From Stenotrophomonas maltophilia (GTDB lineage: Bacteria > Pseudomonadota > Gammaproteobacteria > Xanthomonadales > Xanthomonadaceae), in assembly GCA_002364755.1 (NCBI GenBank), contig DEZI01000010.1, positions 13,064-65,307 on the forward strand: 52,244 bases of DNA, in the 5' to 3' direction. The position numbers and the translations under genes were made by a program. Position 1 is the stretch's first letter. Each line of letters opens with the position of its first letter. The notes under the pieces are model-generated. The model was not told the origin of the DNA. It did no database searches and saw only the letters and a program-made list of their open reading frames with translations. Positions 26,218 to 33,664 of this stretch are shown in pieces.

Positions 26218-27100
26218 ACTTCTTTTCCAGCCGCGCGTTGCGCTGGCCGGTGCTGGCCGACTTCTCGCCGGCAAACGGGTTCAGCTTGCGGATCATCCAC
26301 GGGTACTTCGGCCACTTGCCTTCCAGCCACGGGTGCTGCGGCTGGTTCAGCGTCAGCACGCGACGGGCGTCATCGGCCAGGGTCTTGTTGCCCAGGTGGG
26401 TGTAGGACTCGCCCAGCACCGCCACGGCGTCGTACTGGAAGGCGCTCTGCGGGTAGGTTTCCAGCAGGTAGTTGGCGCGGCCGGCGGCCGAGACATAGGC
26501 GCCGCGACGCAGGTAATACAGGGCGTTGTCCAGCTCGTGCTGGGCGAACACGTCACGCAGCTCGATCATGCGCTGGCGCGCATCGGCGGCGTAGCGGCTG
26601 TTCGGGTAGCGGTCGACCACGATGTTGAAGTCCGAATACGCCTGGTGGGGCGTGGACAGATCGCGGCGGCTCGGGTCCAGGGACCATACGCGACGCAGGA
26701 AAACCGTATTGCGGTTGGAATTGGCCAGGCCGCGGAGGTAGTACAGGTACGCGATGTTGCGGTGGGTCGGGTAGGTACGGATGAAGCGGTCGATGCTCGA
26801 TACGGCGTCATCGTGCTTGCCGGCCTTGTACTGGGCATAGGCGGTTTCGATCATCGCCTGCTCGGTGTACGGACCGTAGGGGTACTGGGCCACCAGGCGG
26901 CGGAAGCTGGCTTCGGCGCCGCTCCAGTTGCCACCCTGCATCAGCTTGTGGCTCTTGTCGTACAGTTGTTCGACCGGCGTTCCTTCATCGGGGCGATCAC
27001 CCTTGGCGCCGCGATGGCAACCAGTGGCGGCGATGACCAGCACCAGCAGCAGGGCGGTGAGGCGGACGGGCGCAGAGAGCATGGAGGAGCGTCGGATCAT
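26216..27100 (-). CDS. bamD: Outer membrane assembly lipoprotein BamD
   Basis: Essential BAM-complex lipoprotein (294 aa). Signal peptide with lipobox AATGC; the lipidated Cys is residue 28. The mature part is five TPR-like repeats, visible as LMQGGNWSGAEASFRRLV, AQYKAGKHDDAVSSIDRFI, and YPNSRYAADARQRM. After these comes a basic tail ending in LEKK. The start is ATG at 27100; an ATG six codons later is also possible, and neither has a clear ribosome site. It is divergent from rluD, the common bamD-rluD-pgeF order of gammaproteobacteria. Confidence 0.95.
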   Translation of the reverse strand: MIRRSSMLSAPVRLTALLLVLVIAATGCHRGAKGDRPDEGTPVEQLYDKSHKLMQGGNWSGAEASFRRLVAQYPYGPYTEQAMIETAYAQYKAGKHDDAVSSIDRFIRTYPTHRNIAYLYYLRGLANSNRNTVFLRRVWSLDPSRRDLSTPHQAYSDFNIVVDRYPNSRYAADARQRMIELRDVFAQHELDNALYYLRRGAYVSAAGRANYLLETYPQSAFQYDAVAVLGESYTHLGNKTLADDARRVLTLNQPQHPWLEGKWPKYPWMIRKLNPFAGEKSASTGQRNARLEKK

Positions 27101-27214
27101 GGGGTCAAGGCGGGACGCGTCTGGAATACGAAGGGTCGATGATAGCCTAGTGTCCTGTCCAGCGACTGAAACCGGTCGACCGGACCCCAAAATTTCGAAG
27201 ATGCCCCCCCTGCC

Positions 27215-28204
27215 ATGTCTGAACAATCCTCCGAATCGGCCCGCCAGGCCATCGTCCCCGACACCTCCGCCGGCCGTCGTTTCGACGCGGTCGTGGCCGA
27301 GCTGTTCCCCGAATACTCGCGCTCGCGCCTGACTGAATGGATCAAATCCGGCGATGTCCTGCTGGACGGCGCCCAGGCCCGCCCGCGCGATCCGCTGCGC
27401 GGTGGTGAAGTCGTCACCCTGACCGTGGTGATGGAAACCCAGACCAACGCCCAGCCGGAGGACATCCCGCTGGACGTGCTGTTCGAGGACGAGCACCTGC
27501 TGGTGATCAACAAGCCGGTCGGCCTGGTGGTCCACCCGGGCGCCGGCAACCACAGCGGCACTCTGGTCAACGCGCTGCTGTACCGCGACCCGTCGGTGGC
27601 GGTGCTGCCGCGCGCGGGCATCGTGCACCGCCTGGACAAGGACACCAGCGGCGTGATGGTCGTGGCGCGCACCCTGGAAGCGCAGACCGCGCTGGTCGAG
27701 CAGCTGGCCGCCCGTGACGTGCACCGCCAGTACCTGGCCATCGTGATGGGCGCCCTGGTGGCCGGCGGTACCGCCGATGCCCCGATCGACCGCCACCCGC
27801 GTGACCGCCTGAAGATGGGCGTGCGCGAGGACGGGAAGGAAGCGATCACCCATTACCGCCTGCGCGAACGCTTCCGTGCGCACACCGCGCTGGAGTGCCG
27901 CCTGGAAACCGGGCGCACCCACCAGATCCGCGTGCACATGGCGCATATCCGCCACCCGATCGTGGGTGACCCGCTGTACGGCGGCGCGCTGAAGCTGCCG
28001 AAAGGTGCCAGCGACGAGCTGGTTGCCGCCCTGCGCGGTTTCAAGCGCCAGGCCCTGCACGCCGAGACCCTGGAGTTCGTGCACCCGATCACCGGCGAGC
28101 AGGTCCGCAACACCGCACCGGTGCCGGCCGACATGCAGCACCTGATGAAGGTGCTGCGCGAGGACAGCGCGGCCTTCGCCGAGCGCGAGCGGGACCGCTG
28201 GTGA
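27215..28204 (+). CDS. rluD: 23S rRNA pseudouridine synthase RluD
   Basis: 329 aa. Makes pseudouridines at positions 1911, 1915 and 1917 in helix 69 of 23S rRNA. N-terminal S4 domain (about 20-85, RRFDAVVAELFPEYSRSRL) and catalytic RluA-type domain with the nucleophile Asp141 in HRLDKDTSG; RTHQIRVHMAHIRHPIVGD is the second family block. The stop overlaps the start of pgeF by one base (TGATG), so translation is coupled. Confidence 0.96.
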   Translation: MSEQSSESARQAIVPDTSAGRRFDAVVAELFPEYSRSRLTEWIKSGDVLLDGAQARPRDPLRGGEVVTLTVVMETQTNAQPEDIPLDVLFEDEHLLVINKPVGLVVHPGAGNHSGTLVNALLYRDPSVAVLPRAGIVHRLDKDTSGVMVVARTLEAQTALVEQLAARDVHRQYLAIVMGALVAGGTADAPIDRHPRDRLKMGVREDGKEAITHYRLRERFRAHTALECRLETGRTHQIRVHMAHIRHPIVGDPLYGGALKLPKGASDELVAALRGFKRQALHAETLEFVHPITGEQVRNTAPVPADMQHLMKVLREDSAAFAERERDRW

Positions 28205-28971
28205 TGGACGCCGCGCTGCCGCTGCTGCAGGCCGACTGGCCTGCGCCCCAGGGCGTCCGCGCGCTGACCACGCGTCGGCATGGCGCGGGCATCTCGCCGG
28301 CGCCGTTCGCGCAGTTCAACCTGGGCAACCGGCACGCGGCCGATGGTGATACCCCGGCCAATGTCGAGCACAACCGTCAGCTGCTGCAGCAGGGCTTGTC
28401 CCTGCCGTCGGCACCGCACTGGCTGCGCCAGGTGCATGGCACCACCGTGCTGCGTTTCGACGCAGCGCCAGTGGCTGGGGCCAGCGAGCCGGTGGCCGAT
28501 GCCGCGGTGACCTCGGTACCGGGCGTGGTGCTGGCCATCCTCACCGCCGACTGCCTGCCGGTGGTGTTCGCCGCCGCCGACGGCAGCGAGATCGGTGCGG
28601 CGCATGCGGGCTGGCGTGGCTTGGCCGACGGCATGCTGGAAGACACCGTGGCCGCCATGAACACGCCGGCGGCGCAGCTGCGCGCCTGGCTGGGCCCGGC
28701 GGCCGGCCCGCAGGACTATGAGATTGGCGAAGAGGTCTACCACGCCTTCGTCGGCCATGACCCGGGCGCGGAAGAAGCCTTCGTGGCCACCCGTGAAGGG
28801 CACTGGAAAGTGGACCTGTTCGCCCTGGCCCGGCAGCGGCTGCAGGCAGCGGGGCTGGATGCGCTCAACATCCACGGCGGCAAGGTTTCGACCATGGCCG
28901 ACCCGGACCTGTACTCGCATCGTCGCGACCGCCGTACCGGGCGGATGGCGACCCTGGTGTGGAGGGAATGA
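28204..28971 (+). CDS. pgeF: Laccase-domain protein PgeF/YfiH
   Basis: 255-aa single-domain DUF152 (YlmD/YfiH) enzyme. Homologues are reported as purine nucleoside phosphorylases/adenosine deaminases and, in E. coli, as a factor that removes misincorporated L-serine from peptidoglycan precursors. The metal-site pattern is visible: WLRQVHGT (about 75), TADCLPVVF (about 115) and HAGWRGLADG (about 133). The start is ATG at 28204, overlapping the rluD stop. The stop overlaps the next ATG by four bases (ATGA). Confidence 0.93.
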   Translation: MDAALPLLQADWPAPQGVRALTTRRHGAGISPAPFAQFNLGNRHAADGDTPANVEHNRQLLQQGLSLPSAPHWLRQVHGTTVLRFDAAPVAGASEPVADAAVTSVPGVVLAILTADCLPVVFAAADGSEIGAAHAGWRGLADGMLEDTVAAMNTPAAQLRAWLGPAAGPQDYEIGEEVYHAFVGHDPGAEEAFVATREGHWKVDLFALARQRLQAAGLDALNIHGGKVSTMADPDLYSHRRDRRTGRMATLVWRE

Positions 28972-29429
28972 AGCCGGCTGGCGGTCCTGTAGGGTCAGAG
29001 CCCTTTTCTGGCGAAAAGGGATCTGACCCCAGCCAGACGGCGGTGATCGTCTTCGACGGCGTCTGTGCGCTGTGCAGCCGCTGGGTGCGCTTCCTGCTGC
29101 GGTTCGACCGGCAGGGGCGTTACCGCTTCGCGGCGATGCAGGGCGAGAAGGGCAGTGCCTTGCTGCGCGCCCACGGTCTGGGCCCCAACGACCCGCTGTC
29201 GTTCCTGCTGGTGGACGCGCAGGGCGCGTGGACCGATACCGACGCGATCCTGCGCGTGCTCACGGGGCTGGGTGGCCTGTGGCGCGTGGCGGGCGTTCTG
29301 CGCCTGTTGCCGCGCGCCTGGCGCGACGTGGCCTACCGCGCGCTGGCGCGTAACCGCTACCGCTGGTTTGGACGGCATGACGCCTGTTACCTGCCCAGCC
29401 CGGAACAGGCCGCGCGCTTTCTCGATTGA
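28968..29429 (+). CDS. DUF393 thiol-disulfide-type protein with repeat-encoded N-terminus
   Basis: 153 aa. The DUF393 (DCC) core starts at about residue 25 with VIVFDGVCALCSRWVRFLLR; DGVCALC gives the DxxCxxC motif, and FGRHDACYLPSPE closes the domain. Relatives are thought to be thioredoxin-like. Residues 9-21 (GSEPFSGEKGSDP) are encoded exactly by a 39-bp dispersed hairpin (28992-29030). The ATG at 28968 overlaps the pgeF stop and has GGAGGG at ideal spacing, so the repeat should be translated. The only later in-frame start near the core (GTG 29043) has no ribosome site. Confidence 0.85.
   Translation: MKPAGGPVGSEPFSGEKGSDPSQTAVIVFDGVCALCSRWVRFLLRFDRQGRYRFAAMQGEKGSALLRAHGLGPNDPLSFLLVDAQGAWTDTDAILRVLTGLGGLWRVAGVLRLLPRAWRDVAYRALARNRYRWFGRHDACYLPSPEQAARFLD
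28992..29030. repeat. 39-bp hairpin repeat, copy B (inside a coding region)
   Basis: Stem GGGTCAGAGCCCTTTTC / GAAAAGGGATCTGACCC with a 4-nt loop. It is the inverse-orientation counterpart of the repeat at 5878-5916. Being 39 bp long it keeps the reading frame. Confidence 0.85.
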
Positions 29430-29458
29430 CCGCCGCCAGGCCATGCCCGGCGGGTCCG

Positions 29459-30823
29459 TTATCCTTCCAGGACTTGGAGGTAGCTGCGCCGCCAGTGGTT
29501 GATGTCGTACGTGCGCAGGTGGTCCATCATCGCGTGCCAGCGTTCCTGGCGCCGGCGCAGCGACATCGTGGCCGCGGTGGCGATGGCATCGGCCACGCCG
29601 TCCAGGTCGTGCGGGTTCACCAGCAGTGCCTGCTTCAGTTCATCGGCCGCACCGGCCAGCAATGACAGCACCAGCACACCGGGATTTTCCGGGTCCTGCG
29701 AGGCCACGTATTCCTTGGCCACCAGGTTCATGCCATCACGCAGCGGGGTCACCAGACCCACTGCCGCGGCCCGGTAGAAGCCGGTCAGCGTAGCGTGGGT
29801 GAAGTTCTGGTTGACGTAGCGCAGCGGCGTCCAGTCGGGCTCGGCATGGCCGCCGTTGATGTGCCCGGCGATCTGTTCCAGCTGGCTGCGCAGCTGCCGG
29901 TACTCGGTGACATCGCCGCGTGAGACCGGGGCGATCTGCAGGTAGGTCAGCGAGCCGCGCTGGTCGGGGTGCCGCTCCAGGTAGCGCTCGAAGCCCTGGA
30001 AGCGTTCGGGCAGGCCCTTGGAATAGTCCAGACGGTCCACGCCGATGGCGAGCTGGCGGTCGCGCAGGCTGCTGCGCAGGTTCTTCACTGAAGGCTTGGT
30101 CGCTGCGGTTGCAGCCTGGCGGGCAATCAGGTCGGTATCGATGCCGATCGGGAAGGCGGCCGCGCGGAAGCGGCGCCCGCCCGGGGCTTCCAGCCGGCCG
30201 TCGTCCAGCACGCGGCCACCGCCGAACAGGCGCAGGTAGGTCTGGAAACGGTCGGCATCGCGCTGGGTCTGGAAGCCGACCAGATCGTAGGCGTACAGCG
30301 AGGAGAACAGCCGCAGGTGGTCGGGCATGGCCTGCAGCAGGTCGGCCGACGGCATCGGGATGTGCAGGAAGAAGCCGATCCTGCAGCCGATGCCGCGCTC
30401 ACGCAGCATCGCGCCCAATGGAATCAGGTGGTAATCGTGGATCCAGACGATGTCGTCCTCGCGCAGCAGCGGCGCGAGCTTGTCGGCAAACAGCGCATTG
30501 ACCTTGTGGTAGGTCTCGCGGGTGCCGCGGTCGTAGTCGACCAGGTCCAGCCGGAAGTGCAGCAGCGGCCACAGCGTGCGGTTGGAGAAGCCGTTGTAGT
30601 AGCCATCCACGTCGCGCTTGGCCAGGTCCATGGTGACGTACTCGATGTCACCGTCCTTCTGCTGGTGCAGCGTGCCACTGGCATCCTTCGCGTTCTTGCC
30701 GCTCCAGCCGAACCACATCCCGCCGCGCTCCTTCAGTGCGGCCAGCAGGCCCACGGCGAGGCCGCCGGCGCGGCTTTCACCGGGCACGGCGACCCGGTTG
30801 GAGACAACCACCAGGCGGCTCAC
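29459..30823 (-). CDS. otsA: Trehalose-6-phosphate synthase
   Basis: GT20 glycosyltransferase (454 aa): UDP-glucose + glucose 6-phosphate to trehalose 6-phosphate. Family marks are RLVVVSNRVAVP at the start, WFGWSGK near 45, VWIHDYHLIPLG near 125, FFLHIPMPSADLL, GVDRLDYSKGLPERF near 255 and the DGMNLVAKEYVASQ segment near 355. I chose GTG at 30823: it overlaps the upstream stop by four bases (GTGA) and has AGGAGG at good spacing. Last gene of otsB-GH15-otsA. The trehalose made is mainly an osmo- and desiccation protectant. Confidence 0.95.
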   Translation of the reverse strand: MSRLVVVSNRVAVPGESRAGGLAVGLLAALKERGGMWFGWSGKNAKDASGTLHQQKDGDIEYVTMDLAKRDVDGYYNGFSNRTLWPLLHFRLDLVDYDRGTRETYHKVNALFADKLAPLLREDDIVWIHDYHLIPLGAMLRERGIGCRIGFFLHIPMPSADLLQAMPDHLRLFSSLYAYDLVGFQTQRDADRFQTYLRLFGGGRVLDDGRLEAPGGRRFRAAAFPIGIDTDLIARQAATAATKPSVKNLRSSLRDRQLAIGVDRLDYSKGLPERFQGFERYLERHPDQRGSLTYLQIAPVSRGDVTEYRQLRSQLEQIAGHINGGHAEPDWTPLRYVNQNFTHATLTGFYRAAAVGLVTPLRDGMNLVAKEYVASQDPENPGVLVLSLLAGAADELKQALLVNPHDLDGVADAIATAATMSLRRRQERWHAMMDHLRTYDINHWRRSYLQVLEG

Positions 30824-32613
30824 GAGGCCTCCTGCCAGGAACGCGACAGGCGCATGGCGGCGGTGATCAGGCCGACGTGCGAGTAGGTCTGCGGGAAGTT
30901 GCCCCACGCTTCGCCACCATCGAAGGCCAGATCCTCGGACAGCAGTCCCAGGTGGTTGCGCTGCTTCAGCAGCAGCTCGAACATCTCGCGCGCTTCGTCC
31001 ATGCGGCCGATCGCTGCCAGTGCGTCGATGTACCAGAACGTGCAGATGGTGAAGCTGGTTTCCGGTTCGCCGAAATCATCCGGCGCCACGTAGCGGTACA
31101 GCGAATTGCCGTGCTTGAGATCGCGGCCGATGGCTTCGACGGTGGCAATGAAACGCGCGTCCAGCGCATCGATGAAGCCGATGTCGGCCAGCAGCAGCAA
31201 CGAGGCATCCAGGCGGTGGCCATCGAAGGTATCGGTGAAGTGGCCGAGCTCTTCGCTCCACGCCTGTTCCATGATGCGTGCGTGGATGGTGTCGGCACGC
31301 TCGCGCCAGTAGTTCGCGCGGTCGTCGAGCTTGAGGCGCACGGCGATCTTGCACAGGCGGTCACAGGCCGCCCAGCACATCGCGCTGGTGTAGGTGTGCA
31401 CTTCGGTGCGGCCGCGGAATTCCCATAGGCCGGCATCGGGCACGTCGTGCAGGGCGAAGGCCTGCTCACCCAGCGGCTCCAGGCGCGCGAAGGTATGCGC
31501 ATCGCCCGGATCCTGCAGGCGACGGTCGAAGAACAGTTGGGTCGATGCCAGCACCACGCTGCCGTAGACATCGTGCTGGCGCTGCACCCAGGCCAGGTTG
31601 CCGCGGCGAACCGGGCCCATGCCGCGGTAGCCGGACAGGCTGGGCACTTCGTCCTCGTCCAGCTTGGCCTCGAAGCCGATGCCGTACAGCGGCTGCAACG
31701 TGCCATCGGTGGTGGCGAGGTTGAAGATGTAGCCGAGGAACTGTTCCATCGTGCGGGTGGCGCCGAGGCGGTTCAGCGCACGCACCACGAATGCCGCATC
31801 ACGCAGCCAGCAGTAGCGGTAATCCCAGTTGCGCACGCTGCCGGGTGCCTCGGGAATGGAAGTGGTCATCGCCGCGATGATCGCGCCGCTGTCCTCGTAC
31901 TGGCACAGCTTCAAAGTGATCGCGCTGCGGATGACTGCGTCCTGCCATTCCAGCGGAATGGACAGGTAGCGCACCCATTCGCGCCAGTAATTGGCGGTGC
32001 GCTGGAAGGCTTCCTGCACGTAGCCGCTGATGGAGCGGTTGAGCGATTCATCCACGCCCAGGATCAGGTGGACGGGGTGGTTGAGCACGAACGGCAGGCC
32101 TTCGCGCACCATGCGTACGGGCACGTCGGTGGTCAGCCGCAGCACGTGCTCGGGCAGGATCCAGCGCACGTGGTTGCTGCCCCAGGTCGATTCGGGCACG
32201 CGTGCGCCCCAGTCGGCCAAAGGACGCGCCAGCACGGTGATGCGCGGGCTGCCGGTTAGTGGACGTACCTGGCGGATCAGGCTGACCGGACGGTAGAAGC
32301 GGTCGTTCTGTCGCCAGCGCGGGGCGAAATCGAGGATTTCCAGCGAACCGCCGTGGCTGTCGTGCAGCACGGTGCGCAGGATCGCGGTGTTGGTCAGGTA
32401 TTCCTGCTCGCTGCGGGCGAAGTCTTCCAGCTCGATGGCGAAGTCGCCGCCGGTCTGCTGGTTGGGACCGAGCAGGGCACAGAAGGTGGGATCGCCGTCG
32501 AAGGTGGGCAGGCAGCTCCAGACAACGCGGGCATGTTTGTCGATCAGGGCGCCGAAGCTGCCGTTGCCGACCACGCCCAGATCAAGATCGGGTTGGGTCA
32601 TCACGCGGTACAT
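30820..32613 (-). CDS. GH15-family glycoside hydrolase (glucoamylase/trehalase-like)
   Basis: 597 aa. An N-terminal beta-sandwich domain (about 1-220) precedes an (alpha/alpha)6 barrel with the GH15 blocks RNWDYRYCWLRDAAFVVRAL (about 270-290) and FTICTFWYIDALAAIGR (about 540-556). Family members hydrolyse terminal alpha-glucosidic bonds; relatives in actinobacteria are trehalases, so this could cut trehalose or a malto-oligosaccharide. No signal peptide, so cytoplasmic. ATG at 32613 or 32601 (giving MTQPDLDLGVVGNG); neither has a strong ribosome site. It lies between otsB and otsA with a 4-bp overlap on otsA. Confidence 0.9.
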   Translation of the reverse strand: MYRVMTQPDLDLGVVGNGSFGALIDKHARVVWSCLPTFDGDPTFCALLGPNQQTGGDFAIELEDFARSEQEYLTNTAILRTVLHDSHGGSLEILDFAPRWRQNDRFYRPVSLIRQVRPLTGSPRITVLARPLADWGARVPESTWGSNHVRWILPEHVLRLTTDVPVRMVREGLPFVLNHPVHLILGVDESLNRSISGYVQEAFQRTANYWREWVRYLSIPLEWQDAVIRSAITLKLCQYEDSGAIIAAMTTSIPEAPGSVRNWDYRYCWLRDAAFVVRALNRLGATRTMEQFLGYIFNLATTDGTLQPLYGIGFEAKLDEDEVPSLSGYRGMGPVRRGNLAWVQRQHDVYGSVVLASTQLFFDRRLQDPGDAHTFARLEPLGEQAFALHDVPDAGLWEFRGRTEVHTYTSAMCWAACDRLCKIAVRLKLDDRANYWRERADTIHARIMEQAWSEELGHFTDTFDGHRLDASLLLLADIGFIDALDARFIATVEAIGRDLKHGNSLYRYVAPDDFGEPETSFTICTFWYIDALAAIGRMDEAREMFELLLKQRNHLGLLSEDLAFDGGEAWGNFPQTYSHVGLITAAMRLSRSWQEAS

Positions 32614-32640
32614 CTCGGTTGCGGCCGTGGGGTGGCCGGG

Positions 32641-33399
32641 TCAGTACGCATTCTCACGCAGCCAGGCGTGCACGCTGCGTATGTCGGGCAGTGCGAACAC
32701 CGCCGCGCTGGGTTCACGTTCGCCGATCAGCACGCTCCAGCCGTGCTGTCCGTTGGCGGCCTCGAAGCCGAACTCATCGGTGAGGTCATCTCCAAGGAAT
32801 ACGGGCAGGCGGCCACGGAAGGGCAGGTACTGCATCAGCCGGCGCACGGCGCGGCCCTTGTCGGTGCCGACGGGCACGAATTCAATCACGTGATCGCCGG
32901 GTTGCAGCCGATAGCTTGGCCGTCCGCGGGCATGCCTTTCGGCAAAGGTGCGTACCTCCTTGCCGGCATCCGGTGCGCCGCGCCAGTGCAGGGCCAGGCC
33001 AGCGCCTTTTTCCTCCACCAGCACGCCGGGGTAACCATGTGCGAAGCGCATGGCCTGCTGGTGCAGGGCATGCAGCCATTCGGCCGTGTCGTCGTCCTGT
33101 TCTTCACGCAGCACGCGCCCGTCCTGGGCACGCAGCTCGTGGCCGTGCAGGCCAGCGGCCGGCAGCTGCAGGGGGGCGAACAGCTGGTCCAGCTGTTCCA
33201 GTGGGCGGCCACTGACGAGAGCGACTGCGCCTTCGAGGCGATCACTGATACGGCCGATGGCTTCACGCACATCCGGCAGGAGCTGCACGGCATCCGGGCG
33301 CGCAGCGAATTCTATGAGGGTGCCGTCGACATCGAGGAACAGCGCACAGGCGTCGTCCAGCAATGGCGGTGGCGGACGCAGGGGGAGCGATTCAGCCAT
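32641..33399 (-). CDS. otsB: Trehalose-6-phosphate phosphatase
   Basis: 252-aa HAD-superfamily enzyme that dephosphorylates trehalose 6-phosphate. HAD motif I is LFLDVDGTLIE with Asp23 and Asp25; motif II VALVSGRPLEQL; motif IV FLGDDLTDEFGFE. KGRAVRRLM holds the conserved Lys. I chose ATG at 33399 (MAESLPLRP), since the longer frame runs into repeat DNA. First gene of the trehalose operon; SMAG repeats lie directly upstream. Confidence 0.94.
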   Translation of the reverse strand: MAESLPLRPPPPLLDDACALFLDVDGTLIEFAARPDAVQLLPDVREAIGRISDRLEGAVALVSGRPLEQLDQLFAPLQLPAAGLHGHELRAQDGRVLREEQDDDTAEWLHALHQQAMRFAHGYPGVLVEEKGAGLALHWRGAPDAGKEVRTFAERHARGRPSYRLQPGDHVIEFVPVGTDKGRAVRRLMQYLPFRGRLPVFLGDDLTDEFGFEAANGQHGWSVLIGEREPSAAVFALPDIRSVHAWLRENAY

Positions 33400-33478
33400 A
33401 CCGTCCAGCTTGCCAGCAGCGGCGTGTAGGGCAGGTCGAGGCGGGGCGACAACTCGTCGGGGATGCCGATCATCGTTC

Positions 33479-33656
33479 GGTGGGTGCCGACCACTGCCAA
33501 CCGGTGGGTGCCGACCGTTGGTCGGCACGAAGGGGCAGTGCGGACCAACGGTCCGCACCCACCCGAGGAGGTGGGTTTCGCAGCGACCATAATATCGGTA
33601 GGTGCCGACCGTTGGTCGGCACCGAAGGCAGTGCGGGCCAACGGCCCGCACCCACC
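33479..33656. repeat. Array of SMAG-type repeats (two inverted dimers plus a remnant)
   Basis: Units at 33503-33528 (forward, GGTGGGTGCCGACCGTTGGT...), 33538-33563 (reverse), 33600-33622 (forward) and 33631-33656 (reverse), plus a degenerate piece at 33479-33500. Each forward/reverse pair is separated by about 10 bp. The array fills the gap between the TonB receptor 3' end and otsB. Confidence 0.8.
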
Positions 33657-33664
33657 GAGGGCGG

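Noticed and set aside
33479..33656. CRISPR-like array
   Set aside because: The units are palindromic, alternate in orientation and have no equal-length spacers; they are REP/SMAG elements, and no cas gene is near.
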